Of a stretch of DNA of 64,000 nucleotides, positions 1-9,153 are shown piece by piece. The stretch comes from Streptomyces mangrovi (GTDB taxonomy: Bacteria; Actinomycetota; Actinomycetes; Streptomycetales; Streptomycetaceae). Each line of letters begins with the position of its first letter. Position 1 is the first letter of the stretch. Position numbers and translations under genes: made by a program. The notes beneath the pieces are model-generated. The model saw nothing but the letters and a program-made list of their open reading frames with translations. It did no database searches and was not told where the DNA came from. The stretch lies in assembly GCF_900114215.1 (NCBI RefSeq), contig NZ_FOSG01000004.1:355493-419492 (forward strand), given 5' to 3'.

Positions 1-312
1 AGAACTGAGACAACAGACAGAAGCAACAGACAGAAGCAACAGAACCGGCAGGCCCGACCGGCCCCTTGGCGAACCTGCCGGCCCCGGCCGAAGCGAGCGG
101 CGTCACCGAGGCCGGGAGACGCGGAAGGCCCCTTGCCGGCGGCCTTCCGGGACGGGAGAGCGAGAGGAGTGACCTGATGACCGCCGAGGAGGACGGCTTC
201 GCCGCCCGCCCTCGGAGCATCCGCCGCCCGGCGCGGCGCCGTCACCCGGCCGGGTTCCGCCGCACCACGTCCCCACCCTGCCGCCGTCCTGCGCGCAAAG
301 GAGCAACCGATC
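1..312. other. Leader region with short direct repeat, no gene seen
   Basis: No convincing coding sequence was found before the P-type ATPase start. The first ~45 bases contain a 13-base unit (ACAGACAGAAGCA) repeated directly in tandem at about positions 11-36. An AAAGGAG ribosome site at about 296-302 belongs to the following gene. The upstream promoter may lie outside the window. Confidence 0.5.
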
Positions 313-3027
313 ATGGTCCAGCAGCCACCCGGCACGGCCCCGCCGCACGCCCTCGAACCGGTGGCCGACGTTCACCTGCGCGGTGCGGCGCAGGTGGCCG
401 GGCTCCTCGGCGTGGACCCGTCCGCAGGCCTGTCCGCGCAGGAGGCGCAGCGGCGGGCCACCGCCTGGGGCACCAACTCGCTGGCCGAACCCGCCCGCCG
501 GTCGCAGCTGCTGCGCCTGCTGGACCAGTTCCGCAGCTGGCTGATCGGCATTCTGCTCGCCGCCGCGGTCATCGCCGGCATCATCGGCGAGATCAAGGAC
601 GCCATCGTCATCACCGCCGTCCTCTTCCTCAACGCCGTCATCGGCTACCTGCAGGAACGCCGTGCCGAGCGCAGCCTGGAGGCACTGCGGCAGATGCTGG
701 TGCCCACCGCCCGGGTGCGCCGTGACGGACGGGTGCAGGTGGTCCAGGCCCGCACCCTGGTGCCCGGTGACGTGGTCCTGCTCGAAGCCGGCGACCGCAT
801 CCCGGCCGACGGCCGCCTGGTGGTCGCGGAGTCCGTCGAGGCCGCCGAGGCCACACTGACCGGCGAGTCCCACCCCGTCGCCAAGTCGACCGCCCCCGCC
901 CCGGCCGACGGCGAGGACCCGGTGCCCGTCGCCGAACGCACCGGCATGCTGTTCATGAACACAGCCGTGACCCGCGGACGCGCCGAGATGGTCGTGACCG
1001 CCACCGGCATGCGCACCGAGGTCGGCCGGATCGCCGCGGCCCTGCGCACCGGCACCGAACCGCCCAGCCCGCTGCAGGTGCAGATGGACAGCCTGGGCCG
1101 GCGCCTGGCCCTGATCAGCGGCATCGCGGTGGCCGCCTACGCGATCGCCTCCCTGGTACGCGGAGAGGATCTGGCCGACCTCGCTCTGCGCGCCGTGGCA
1201 CTGGCGGTCGCCGCGATCCCCGAAGGCCTGCCCGCCGTCCTCGCGCTCACCCTGGCCCTGGGCGTGCACCGGATGGCCCGCCGGGGCGCCATCGTCAAGC
1301 GCCTGGCCTCCGTGGAGGCCCTCGGCTCCGCGACCGTGGTGTGCAGTGACAAGACCGGCACCCTGACCCTGAACGAGATGACCGCCCGGGCCCTGTGGTC
1401 GGCCGGGCGCTTCTACGAGGTGACCGGCGACGGCTACGGCACCGCCGGCAGCGTGCGCCCGGCCGGCACCGGACCGGCGGCCGCGGACCCGCGGGAGGCG
1501 GCCCTGCCGTTCGCGCTGTGCAACGACGCCCGTCTCACCGGCGACGACATCATCGGGGACCCCACCGAGGCCGCCGTGCTCGTGCTCGCCGCCAAGACCG
1601 GCCTCGACCCCGAGACGCTGCGCACCCGCACACCGCGAACCGGCGAGGTGCCCTTCGATCCGGCCGTCAAGTACATGGCCACCTTCCACACCGAGGCCGA
1701 CGGGTCCACCCGCATCCACGCCAAGGGCGCCGTCGACGTCCTGCTGGACCGCTGCACCCACCTCCTGACCGAGCGGGGCCCCGTCCCCATGGACGACGAG
1801 CGGCGCCGGGAGGTCATGGCCGCCGCCACCCGGCTGGGCGGACAGGGCCTGCGCGTCCTGGGCGCGGCCACCGCCACCACCGGCCGGTCGCAGCCGCGAC
1901 AGGTGGCGGGGCTGACCCTGACGGCGGTCGCCGGGATCGCCGACCCGCCCCGCGCCCAGGCCCGCGACGCCGTCGCCCTGGCCCAGGACGCCGGCGTCAC
2001 CGTCAAGATGATCACCGGGGACCATGCCGACACCGCCGCCGCCATCGCCCGCGAACTCGGCATCACCGGCGATGTCGTCACCGGCGCCGAACTGGCCCGG
2101 ATGAGCGACGAGGAACTCGCCTCGCGCGTCGACGGGATCGGGATCTTCGCCCGCGTCGCCCCCGAACACAAGGTCACCATCGTCCGCGCCCTCGCGCAGC
2201 GCGGCCACATCGTGGCCATGACCGGCGACGGGGTCAACGACGCCGCCGCCCTGCGCGCCGCGCACATCGGCGTCGCCATGGGCATCACCGGTACCGATGT
2301 CGCCAAGGAAGCCGCCGACATGGTGCTGACCGACGACGACTTCTCCACCATCGTCCGGGCGGTGCGCGAGGGCCGTTCCATCTACGACAACATCACCACC
2401 TTCGTCCGCTTCCAGCTGTCCACCAACGTCGGCGCCATCCTCACCCTGCTCGCCACCGTGCTGGCCGGGCTGCCCGCCCCCATGACCGCGATCCAGCTGC
2501 TGTGGGTCAACATCATCATGGACGGGCCGCCCGCCATGGCCCTGGGCATCGACCCGCCGCGGGACGGCATCATGCGCCGTCCGCCCCGGCCGCCCGGCGA
2601 GCGCATCCTGGGAGCCCGCCGGCTGGGCGCCATCGCCCGCGCCGGCGCGATCATGGCCACCGGCACACTGGCCGTCTTCGCGGTGGCCCGGGACCTCACC
2701 GATTCCGCGACCGCCGCGACCATGGCCTTCACCACGTTCGTGCTCTTCCAGTTGTTCAACGCGCTGAACGCACGCAGCGAGGACGGTCCCGTCCTCGGCC
2801 GCCACCAGCTGCGCAACCGCACTCTGTGGGCCAGCCTGGCGGCCGTCCTCGTGCTGCAGGCCGTCGCCGTGCAGGTCCCCTTCGCCCACGGTGTCTTCGA
2901 CACCGTCTCCCTCACGCCCGTGCAATGGGGCGTGTGCCTGGCCACCGCCTCCACCGTGCTGCTGGCGGAGCACCTCTGGCGCGTCCTGCGGGCGGGGCGG
3001 GGCCACGCGGCGCGGCGCGGCGGGTAA
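313..3027 (+). CDS. Cation-transporting P-type ATPase (P2 type)
   Basis: A 904-residue integral membrane ion pump that would couple ATP hydrolysis to cation movement across the cytoplasmic membrane. Visible landmarks are an N-terminal cation-ATPase domain, the actuator-loop TGES motif, the transmembrane PEGLP motif, the phosphorylation motif DKTGTLT (Asp about residue 346), and the hinge motif TGDGVND. PEGLP and the overall architecture fit the P2 (calcium / Pma1-like) class rather than heavy-metal P1B pumps, since no N-terminal CxxC metal domain or CPx motif is present. The ion is not decidable from sequence alone. An AAAGGAG ribosome site lies just upstream of the ATG. It is a single gene, convergent with the heliorhodopsin gene and separated from it by a strong hairpin. 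Confidence 0.93.
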   Translation: MVQQPPGTAPPHALEPVADVHLRGAAQVAGLLGVDPSAGLSAQEAQRRATAWGTNSLAEPARRSQLLRLLDQFRSWLIGILLAAAVIAGIIGEIKDAIVITAVLFLNAVIGYLQERRAERSLEALRQMLVPTARVRRDGRVQVVQARTLVPGDVVLLEAGDRIPADGRLVVAESVEAAEATLTGESHPVAKSTAPAPADGEDPVPVAERTGMLFMNTAVTRGRAEMVVTATGMRTEVGRIAAALRTGTEPPSPLQVQMDSLGRRLALISGIAVAAYAIASLVRGEDLADLALRAVALAVAAIPEGLPAVLALTLALGVHRMARRGAIVKRLASVEALGSATVVCSDKTGTLTLNEMTARALWSAGRFYEVTGDGYGTAGSVRPAGTGPAAADPREAALPFALCNDARLTGDDIIGDPTEAAVLVLAAKTGLDPETLRTRTPRTGEVPFDPAVKYMATFHTEADGSTRIHAKGAVDVLLDRCTHLLTERGPVPMDDERRREVMAAATRLGGQGLRVLGAATATTGRSQPRQVAGLTLTAVAGIADPPRAQARDAVALAQDAGVTVKMITGDHADTAAAIARELGITGDVVTGAELARMSDEELASRVDGIGIFARVAPEHKVTIVRALAQRGHIVAMTGDGVNDAAALRAAHIGVAMGITGTDVAKEAADMVLTDDDFSTIVRAVREGRSIYDNITTFVRFQLSTNVGAILTLLATVLAGLPAPMTAIQLLWVNIIMDGPPAMALGIDPPRDGIMRRPPRPPGERILGARRLGAIARAGAIMATGTLAVFAVARDLTDSATAATMAFTTFVLFQLFNALNARSEDGPVLGRHQLRNRTLWASLAAVLVLQAVAVQVPFAHGVFDTVSLTPVQWGVCLATASTVLLAEHLWRVLRAGRGHAARRGG

Positions 3028-3034
3028 GGCCTCT

Positions 3035-3072
3035 GCGCCGGGCCCGGCCGCGGACACGACCGGGCCCGGCGC
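3035..3072. terminator. Bidirectional terminator hairpin
   Basis: A perfect 13-base inverted repeat (arms 3035-3047 and 3060-3072, 12-base loop) sits between two convergent stop codons, 8 bases after the ATPase TAA. This is the expected place and form of a shared intrinsic terminator in a high-G+C actinomycete, although there is no U-tract. Confidence 0.75.
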
Positions 3073-3086
3073 CGGGCGTCCCGGGC

Positions 3087-3869
3087 TCAGCCGGCCAGCG
3101 AGCCGGCGAAGATCTGCCAGGCCAGAAGCGACTTCGCCACGAGGCTGAGGACCAGATAGGCCTTCTCGCCGTACGCGTAGTCGGACCACCGGCCGACTCC
3201 GCGGTACTGGAGCCACTGGTTGAGACCGAAACTGAAGAACAGGGCGGCCTGGACGAGGACGATCCCGTACACGAAGCCGGGGACGGTCTCGGCCGCGACG
3301 ATGTTGTACGCGATCGAGATCCACGGCGTCACGCCCACCAGCGTCCCGAACCAGAAGGGAAGCATCGTGGTCGTCACCCGCCCCGGCGGGTTCGTCATCT
3401 CCTCGACCCAGCCGAACAGGATCATCCCGACATTGGCTCCGATGACGGCGATGACGGCGTTGACGTTGGTGATGCCCGAGTAGAAGCCGATGAGGAGGAT
3501 CATCAGGGTCGCGCTCAGCGCGTACTCCAGCCACCGGAACCGGTTGATGCCGTGCCTGAGGTCGCGTTCGTAGACGCCGCGGAACACCGTCGCCGTCAGC
3601 AGATGGTCCAGTGCGGCCAGAGCGAGGAAGACGGCGACGGCCCAGCCGATCGGCACGTCGAACAGCGCTTCGGAGGCGGGCGCCACCGTCCCCGGCGGCC
3701 CCTCGGGTACGGAGGAGGTGACGGTGATCGAGAAGCTCCCGGCGAGGAGCACGACCGCCGCGGCCTGGGCCAGGTGCAGCAGTGTGAGCCCCAGATTCCA
3801 CGCGCGGAGCCCGGCCAGGCGTTCGGCGGTGACACCGGTGGCCACCGCCGTGCCGTCCTGTCTCCTCAT
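3087..3869 (-). CDS. Heliorhodopsin
   Basis: A 260-residue seven-helix retinal protein of the heliorhodopsin family. The Schiff-base lysine is in helix 7 in LVAKSLLAW (Lys246 from the chosen start), and the helix-3 counterion glutamate is in RWLEYALSA (Glu115), the arrangement seen in the founding member 48C12. Helix 4 contains NVNAVIAVIG and helix 5 PFWFGTLVGV. There is no DTD/DTE pump motif, so this is not a classical proton pump. Family members absorb light and have a slow photocycle; their physiological role is still debated. The ATG at 3869 has GGGAGGA a few bases upstream; a GTG at 3893 is an alternative start (268 residues). No retinal-synthesis gene is adjacent. Confidence 0.93.
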   Translation of the reverse strand: MRRQDGTAVATGVTAERLAGLRAWNLGLTLLHLAQAAAVVLLAGSFSITVTSSVPEGPPGTVAPASEALFDVPIGWAVAVFLALAALDHLLTATVFRGVYERDLRHGINRFRWLEYALSATLMILLIGFYSGITNVNAVIAVIGANVGMILFGWVEEMTNPPGRVTTTMLPFWFGTLVGVTPWISIAYNIVAAETVPGFVYGIVLVQAALFFSFGLNQWLQYRGVGRWSDYAYGEKAYLVLSLVAKSLLAWQIFAGSLAG

Positions 3870-4053
3870 GCTTCCTCCCGGGCTCGACGCCACCGCACCT
3901 CTGCATGGTCGTACCGGCCCGGGCGGGAACCACGGCAGTCATGGCACCGCCCCGCCGGAAGTCACCGGGGTGGCCCAGGGGACCGCCGCCTCCGTCGCCG
4001 ACGGGGCGCCGGGACGGACGGAGCCTCCGGGCAACGACGGGGGATTCGAGACG

Positions 4054-5094
4054 TCAGAGCATGAGCAACAGACGCGTGTTCGGTACGAGTTTCCGGTTCA
4101 CACTGGTGCTCTGCACGAAGATCGTGAAGTCGTCGTTGTGGTCCGGCTTGACGCGTACTTCCACGTCCGGCAGACCGAGCAGGGCCCGGGCCTCGGGCCC
4201 TGCGTACACCCGGTCCGTCTTCTTCTCCAGCACCGCGATCTGCTTTTGCGCCTGGACCTTCTCCGACTTGCTCAGCTGGTAGAAGGCGCCACCGGTGCGG
4301 TAGGTGTGCCCGCATTCGACGACCCAGTCCCGGATCGCCGCCTCACGGGCCACCGGTATCAGCTGGTACTTCGACGCGTCCACCGGGGTGAGGCCGGCAG
4401 CCTTGATGGTGTCCTTGTTGACCGTCTCCGCCCCCGTGGAGAACACCGCCCGCGATCCCCGGATGCCCTGGGCGCGGCCCACCATGAAGTTCTCGGTGGC
4501 CTGCCGGATGACCTGTCCGGCCTCCTCCAGCCCCTGTGTACTCGTGGCGTCCCAGATGGCGATGTTGTCCTTCGGGAAACCGCACTGCATGGCCTCGCGC
4601 CTGCCCATCTGGTCCGGTACGAGGACGGCCAGTGTCCAGTTGTCCTCCTGCGTCCTGATCATCTCGGCCACGGCCCGGACCAGCTCACGCGGATTCCTGT
4701 CCGGGGCGTCCGGGCAGCGGTGGCTTGCGTTCTCCTGCCCGTCGGTGAGCACGAACGTCAGGAAGCTGTGGTCTCCGTACAGTTGAGCCGTCTGTGCCAG
4801 CTCCCGCTGCGACTTCAGCGCGGCCGCCAGCAGAGCCGTCATTCCCCCCACCCGGTACAGCTGCTTCAGCGACGGCATCCGCAGCACGTCCTTGTCGTAG
4901 ATGACGCACTCCACCCTGTCCGCGAAGACGTACACCGTGACGCGGGTCTCCTGGTCGAGCTCCCGCGACCGGCGGGCCAGGTAGGCGATCTGCTGGTCGG
5001 CGACTTCGACGACCTTGTGGCTCAGGTGCGACATGGACGAACTGGCGTCCAGCACGAGAGCGACGTGGTTGATGTAGTTCTGGCTTCCGGACAT
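4054..5094 (-). CDS. von Willebrand factor A (VWA) domain protein
   Basis: A 346-residue protein with a VWA fold over roughly residues 8-220. The metal-ion-dependent adhesion site is complete: DASSS near residue 16, a threonine in GGMTAL, and the aspartate in VLTDGQENAS. VWA proteins bind partner proteins through this metal site. There is no signal peptide or membrane segment, so it is probably cytoplasmic. The C-terminal ~120 residues (an AREAAIRDW and LSKSEKVQAQKQIAVLEKKTD region) are predicted partly helical and not assigned. A GGGGGAG ribosome site precedes the ATG by 5 bases. It lies 184 bases upstream of the heliorhodopsin gene on the same strand; co-transcription is possible but not shown. 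The partner is unknown. Confidence 0.85.
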   Translation of the reverse strand: MSGSQNYINHVALVLDASSSMSHLSHKVVEVADQQIAYLARRSRELDQETRVTVYVFADRVECVIYDKDVLRMPSLKQLYRVGGMTALLAAALKSQRELAQTAQLYGDHSFLTFVLTDGQENASHRCPDAPDRNPRELVRAVAEMIRTQEDNWTLAVLVPDQMGRREAMQCGFPKDNIAIWDATSTQGLEEAGQVIRQATENFMVGRAQGIRGSRAVFSTGAETVNKDTIKAAGLTPVDASKYQLIPVAREAAIRDWVVECGHTYRTGGAFYQLSKSEKVQAQKQIAVLEKKTDRVYAGPEARALLGLPDVEVRVKPDHNDDFTIFVQSTSVNRKLVPNTRLLLML

Positions 5095-5256
5095 GACAGC
5101 TCCCCCTCTTCTTCCTGCCGACTGGATGCCATCACCGTCTCACCCGCCACTGACAATCGATCATGGTTCTCCGGCCGGGTGGGGAGCCCACCCGGCCGCG
5201 CGCCTTCGCCGAGGCCCTGCCGGTCTCGCGGGGGCGGATCTGTGGTGAGCGAAGCC

Positions 5257-6024
5257 CTACCGCTCCTCGCGTCGGCGCGCGAGGTGGACGGTGATGTCAG
5301 CGACGATCCCGACCGTCTCGGGCAGTACTCGCGCGATCCGGCTGAACACCTGCTCGCGCTTCGCGTCCGGCAGCACGAGATACGCCGAGACGGTCGAGAG
5401 CTGACCGACGTATTCGGAAGCGCTCACCGTCAACCGCCTTTCGACGACCGACTGTCGGACATCGGTGAACGACGGGGATCGCCGGAGTTCCGTGCCCGGC
5501 CACCGCATGGCACATCCCGAGGGCGTCCCGTCGGGGGAGGGGACCTCGTCGTTCTCCAGGAACGGTGCCCGTGCCGTGCGGACGGCCTCTTCCACCATCG
5601 GGTCGGCCGGTCGGGCAGATCCGCCGAACGAAGCGAACACGCCGCCCGGTTCCAGCAGTGCGGCCATGCGTGGCCACCGGCCCCGCGGGTTCGTCCAGTG
5701 CAGCGCCGCCGCCGCGTAGACCAGCCCGTACTCCCGGTCCGGTCGCAGGTCCTCGAAGGAGGCCTGCACCGTCCTGACGTCCGGCGGTACGTGTTTGCGC
5801 AGTTCGGCGAGCATGGCCCCGTCGGGGTCGGTCGCTGTCACCGTGATCCCCTGTTGGGCGAACAGGCGGGTCGCCTTGCCCGTCCCCGCGCCGATCTCGA
5901 GCGCGGTCCGGACGGGCCGGCCCGCGTACGCCGTCACCGTGTCGACGAGCTCCACGGGATATCCCGGCCGGAAACGCTCGTATGCTTCCGCGACCTCTCC
6001 GAAGCTCAGCGCGCGGTTGGACAT
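5257..6024 (-). CDS. Class I SAM-dependent methyltransferase
   Basis: A 255-residue Rossmann-fold methyltransferase of the UbiE/Methyltransf_11 type. Motif I is LEIGAGTGKAT, the acidic end of strand 2 appears in TATDPDGAML, and a YAAAALHW segment matches motif post-II. The N-terminus (SFGEVAEAYERFRPGYP) is typical of the small free-standing methyltransferases that often act on lipids, quinones or metabolites. The substrate cannot be inferred. The ATG at 6024 is preferred because AGGA lies about 8 bases upstream and it begins the conserved N-terminus; an ATG at 6033 is in frame. It appears to be a single-gene unit. Confidence 0.85.
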   Translation of the reverse strand: MSNRALSFGEVAEAYERFRPGYPVELVDTVTAYAGRPVRTALEIGAGTGKATRLFAQQGITVTATDPDGAMLAELRKHVPPDVRTVQASFEDLRPDREYGLVYAAAALHWTNPRGRWPRMAALLEPGGVFASFGGSARPADPMVEEAVRTARAPFLENDEVPSPDGTPSGCAMRWPGTELRRSPSFTDVRQSVVERRLTVSASEYVGQLSTVSAYLVLPDAKREQVFSRIARVLPETVGIVADITVHLARRREER

Positions 6025-6154
6025 GCCGAGCATCCTGACAGACTCGCACTGCCGGCACCCGGCCTTTCCGCGCCGTTCCGGCTGCCGGTGCGGCGGAGCC
6101 GCGGTACGGCCGGACCAGGCATCGGACAGTGCGGGCTGCGGTCCCGCGTCGCTT

Positions 6155-6205
6155 CCCCGGGCCGACGCGCCTGCCCCGGGCCGGCGCAGGCGCGTCGGCC
6201 CGGGG
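6155..6205. terminator. Strong hairpin after the SulP gene
   Basis: A perfect 20-base inverted repeat, arms 6155-6174 and 6186-6205, with an 11-base loop. It lies about 80 bases beyond the SulP stop codon on the minus strand and upstream of the next minus-strand gene. It very probably ends the carbonic anhydrase/SulP transcript. The loop itself is G+C-only and could extend the structure. Confidence 0.75.
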
Positions 6206-6286
6206 CGTCAGGCGGTCGTCCCCGCCCGGCTGACCGGCTGCCGCCGACGCGCCGGAACGAGGGAACCGCCGTCCGGTCCCCGGTGG

Positions 6287-7780
6287 TCAGGCCGCCAGGA
6301 GGCGCACCGGATCGACACCGGCCGTGGTGTGCCGTTCGGCCCAGCTCTCCAGCGCCGAGCGGCAGGCATGGTCCAGATGGTGCAGCCCGGACAGGTCCAG
6401 CTCGATCGGGCGGTCCTGGGGAAGGGCCTCCAGAGTGTCGAGGATCTTCGGCAACCGCAGGAAGGTCGCGTTTCCCGACAGGTGCGCCTGGATGGGACCG
6501 GCGCCCTTGTCGACGACCTCCAGCTTGACGTGCGAGGCGTCCCAGGCGGTCTTGACGACCGACAGCACCAGGCCGATCAGCACGCCCTCGAACATGTTCA
6601 CGGCGACGATCGAGACGGCCGTGACCACGAGGATCAGAGCCTCGCCCCGGTTCCCCCGCCACAGGGCGGCGACCCGGCGGAACGGGATCAGTTTCCAGCC
6701 CGCGTGCACCAGGATGCCGGCGAGGGCGGGGATCGGGATCAGCGCCAGGGCCGAGGGCAGCAGCGCCGCGAACACCAGCAGCCATACGCCGTGCAGCACT
6801 CGTGACGCCTTGGTCCTCGCACCTGCCCGGACGTTGGCCGAGCTGCGCACGATCACCGCGGTCATCGGCAGTGCGCCGAGCACGCCGCACACGGTGTTGC
6901 CCGCGCCCTGGGCGATCAGTTCCCGGTCGTACCGGGTCCGCGGGCCGTCGTGCAGCCGGTCCACGGCCGCCGCGCTGAACAGGCTCTCCGCCGAGGCGAT
7001 CAGGGTGAAGGCGAGGACGGTGCCGATGAACGCCGGATTGGCCAGCTCGGCGAAGGCGTCCGCCCCGGGCGGCTGAATCACGCCGAGCAGACCCTGGACC
7101 TCCACCGTGGCGACCGGCAGGGAGAAGACCGCCGAGGCGGCGGTGGCCAGCAGTACCGCCGCGAGCGCGCCGGGCACGGCCCGCGCCCTCCTGGGCATCC
7201 GCTGCCACAGCACGACGACGGCGACGGTGCCCGCGCCGACCGCGATCGAGGTGAGCGTCGCGGCGCTGCCGAGGGCGTCGACCAGAGCCTCGGGCATGCC
7301 CAGGATCTTGTCGACGCCGCTCTCCGGGGCAGTGGTGCCCGCGGCCGCGTACAGCTGGCCGGCGATGATGACCAGGCCGATGCCGGCGAGCATGCCCTCG
7401 ACCACGGACAAGGAGATCGCCCGGAACCAGCGGCCGAGGTTGAGCGCGCCCATCCCCAGTTGGAGCAGTCCGGTCGCCAGCACGATCACGCCGAGCGCGG
7501 GCAGCCCGAACTGGCCGACGGCACCGAGGACCAGCACGGTCAGGCCTGCGGCGGGGCCGGACACCTGAAGGCTGCTTCCCGGCATGAGACCGGTGACGAT
7601 GCCGCCGACGATCCCGGTGACCAGGCCGAGTTCGGCCGGAACCCCTGAAGCGACCGCCACGCCGACACACAGCGGGAGCGCCACCAGGAAGACCACCAGG
7701 GAGGCGGTGAAGTCCTGTCTCAGATGGGGGAACCCGGTCGTGGCGCGCTTCCCGTCCGCCGTGCCCCTGCCCGCCCTCAC
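6287..7780 (-). CDS. SulP-family anion (probable bicarbonate or sulfate) transporter
   Basis: A 497-residue SLC26/SulP permease. The N-terminus (FPHLRQDFTASLVVFLVALP) begins the first of about 10-12 hydrophobic helices, the conserved GLMPGSSLQVSGPAAGL region follows, and the last ~110 residues form a STAS domain (IELDLSGLHHLDHACR). The GTG start at 7780 overlaps the carbonic anhydrase stop by four bases (GTGA), so translation should be coupled. Pairing with a beta-carbonic anhydrase suggests that bicarbonate is the transported anion, as in other SulP/carbonic anhydrase pairs and fusions, but sulfate cannot be excluded. Upstream in-frame codons lie within the anhydrase gene and are not credible starts. 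Confidence 0.9.
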   Translation of the reverse strand: MRAGRGTADGKRATTGFPHLRQDFTASLVVFLVALPLCVGVAVASGVPAELGLVTGIVGGIVTGLMPGSSLQVSGPAAGLTVLVLGAVGQFGLPALGVIVLATGLLQLGMGALNLGRWFRAISLSVVEGMLAGIGLVIIAGQLYAAAGTTAPESGVDKILGMPEALVDALGSAATLTSIAVGAGTVAVVVLWQRMPRRARAVPGALAAVLLATAASAVFSLPVATVEVQGLLGVIQPPGADAFAELANPAFIGTVLAFTLIASAESLFSAAAVDRLHDGPRTRYDRELIAQGAGNTVCGVLGALPMTAVIVRSSANVRAGARTKASRVLHGVWLLVFAALLPSALALIPIPALAGILVHAGWKLIPFRRVAALWRGNRGEALILVVTAVSIVAVNMFEGVLIGLVLSVVKTAWDASHVKLEVVDKGAGPIQAHLSGNATFLRLPKILDTLEALPQDRPIELDLSGLHHLDHACRSALESWAERHTTAGVDPVRLLAA

Positions 7781-8355
7781 AGCGCCTCGAAGGTGTCGGT
7801 CTGCGGACGGTGCGCCAGGACCGTGCCGGTGTGTACCTCGTAGTACCAGGCGTGCAGGCTCAGCTCGCCGCTGCCGAGCCTCTCGGCCACGCACGGGTAG
7901 GACCGCAGGCGCAGCACCTGGGTCAGGACGTGGTTCTGCACTCCCTCGGAGACGGCCGGGTCCTGAGGGTCTCCCTTGGGGCAGGGAGTGGCGTGGTGGA
8001 GCCAGTCGCGCACGGCCGACACGGTGTCCAGGTCGTCGCCGCGGACCAGAGCGCCCACCGCGCCGCAGTGCGAGTGACCGCAGACGACGACGTCCTTCAC
8101 CCCGAGCACTTCCACGGCGTACTCGATGGTGGCCGCCTCGCTGGTGGGACGCTCGAACGTGTGGGGCGGCACGATGTTGCCCGCGGTGCGCAGCTCGAAG
8201 AGTTCGCCGGGGCCGGCGCCCGTGATCAGGGCCGGTACGACCCGGGAGTCGGCGCAGGTGATGAAGAGCACCTGCGGGGTCTGGCCTTCGGCGTGTGCGG
8301 CGAATTCCTTCGAACGCTGCCCGAACACGCGGGCATGGTCGATGAAGGGTTGCAT
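7777..8355 (-). CDS. Beta-class carbonic anhydrase
   Basis: A 192-residue zinc enzyme interconverting CO2 and bicarbonate. The beta-class signature is complete: Cys34-Ala-Asp36-Ser-Arg38 and the GHSHCGAV segment supplying His94 and Cys97, giving a Cys2His zinc site with the Asp-Arg dyad. The ATG at 8355 is chosen because AGGAGGA lies about 8 bases upstream; an upstream in-frame ATG at 8397 has no such site. It is the first gene of a two-gene operon with the SulP transporter. Supply of bicarbonate for carboxylases or pH control is the likely role. Confidence 0.94.
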   Translation of the reverse strand: MQPFIDHARVFGQRSKEFAAHAEGQTPQVLFITCADSRVVPALITGAGPGELFELRTAGNIVPPHTFERPTSEAATIEYAVEVLGVKDVVVCGHSHCGAVGALVRGDDLDTVSAVRDWLHHATPCPKGDPQDPAVSEGVQNHVLTQVLRLRSYPCVAERLGSGELSLHAWYYEVHTGTVLAHRPQTDTFEAL

Positions 8356-9150
8356 GGGGTGAATCCTCCTGGCGCGTCGTGGGGGCGCGTCGGGCACGCA
8401 CGGTAGGGATCGGGGCGTCTCTCGCCCGTGTCAGCGGCGGAAGGCCTGAAGAGCCGTCGGCGGTATGGAGAGACGTGAGTGTGGGGCATCGGACACGGCC
8501 GGCTCGTGGCCGGCCACCGGGTTCCGGGTGGGAAGCGTGTGTCCGAGTACCAGGTGTGTGGGGGCGGAGACGCGGTACCGGCCGCAGGGGTGGAGCGGCT
8601 CGGGCGGCGCTCCGGAACTGTCACGGAAGCGAGAAGCCACGCTGTCGTTGCGTGAGGTCTTTCCGTTCACGCGATCTCCGGCTGCGATGCCTTGGCCTCG
8701 GCGTGACCGAGGGTGTGTGCGGAAGCGAACGACACGAAGGGGAATGAGGAAGCGAGGGGTGAACGGGGCGGCGGTGACGAACGCGGCCGCATCCCATGGC
8801 TCCACACCTCGCAACATACGCCCCTCTCCGGGCAGCGCGTACTTCTCGTCCAGGCCAAGCGTTGGTCAACGACCATTCAAGAAAAACCATATCCCGGTAA
8901 AGCGGCTTGCATGAGCAAGTCGACACTTCCGGCCCAAGAGAGCCCGAAAACCGAGGGTCCGATGACGTGAATCCGCCCTGTCACCCCTCGTGCCCGGCCG
9001 CTGGGCCCCGCTCGTGGCCGTACGAAGCCGCCCGTGGCCGTACGAAGCCGTACGAAGCCGTACGAAGGAGCCACGGCGATTCCGGGGCACCCGAACATGC
9101 TTCACGCGCAAGCGACGAGTTCGTGCGCCGGCCCGGACCGTTGTCCGGGC
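8356..9150. other. Long non-coding stretch with repeats
   Basis: No supported gene. The carbonic anhydrase promoter must lie here. A locally A+T-richer segment near 8860-8900 contains a small palindrome (TGGTC-AAC-GACCA, 8863-8875). A short tandem repeat occupies 9013-9067 and a hairpin 9128-9153. Open frames across the region change composition continually and resemble no family known to me. Confidence 0.5.
9013..9067. repeat. Short tandem repeat (TACGAAGCCG units)
   Basis: The decamer TACGAAGCCG occurs at 9021-9030, 9041-9050 and 9051-9060, with a partial copy at 9061-9067; the first two copies are part of a longer repeat containing CGTGGCCG. Copies are near perfect and spacing is 10 or 20 bases. 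There are too few units and no spacers of CRISPR type. Function unknown. Confidence 0.7.
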
Positions 9151-9153
9151 CGG
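9128..9153. repeat. Perfect inverted repeat (hairpin)
   Basis: Arms of 11 bases (9128-9138 and 9143-9153) around a CGTT loop. It lies at the left end of the reductase-like remnant; it may be a terminator or a scar of the event that truncated that gene. Confidence 0.6.

Noticed and set aside
103..3942. A 1279-codon open frame opposite the P-type ATPase and heliorhodopsin
   Set aside because: It is antisense to two clear genes, lacks domains and is a G+C-driven open frame.
7781..8401. N-terminal extension of the SulP protein
   Set aside because: The extra codons lie in the wrong frame over the carbonic anhydrase gene; the GTG at 7780 fits the family N-terminus and the coupling overlap.
9013..9067. 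CRISPR-like repeat array
   Set aside because: Units are only 10 bases, almost contiguous, with no unique spacers and no cas genes.
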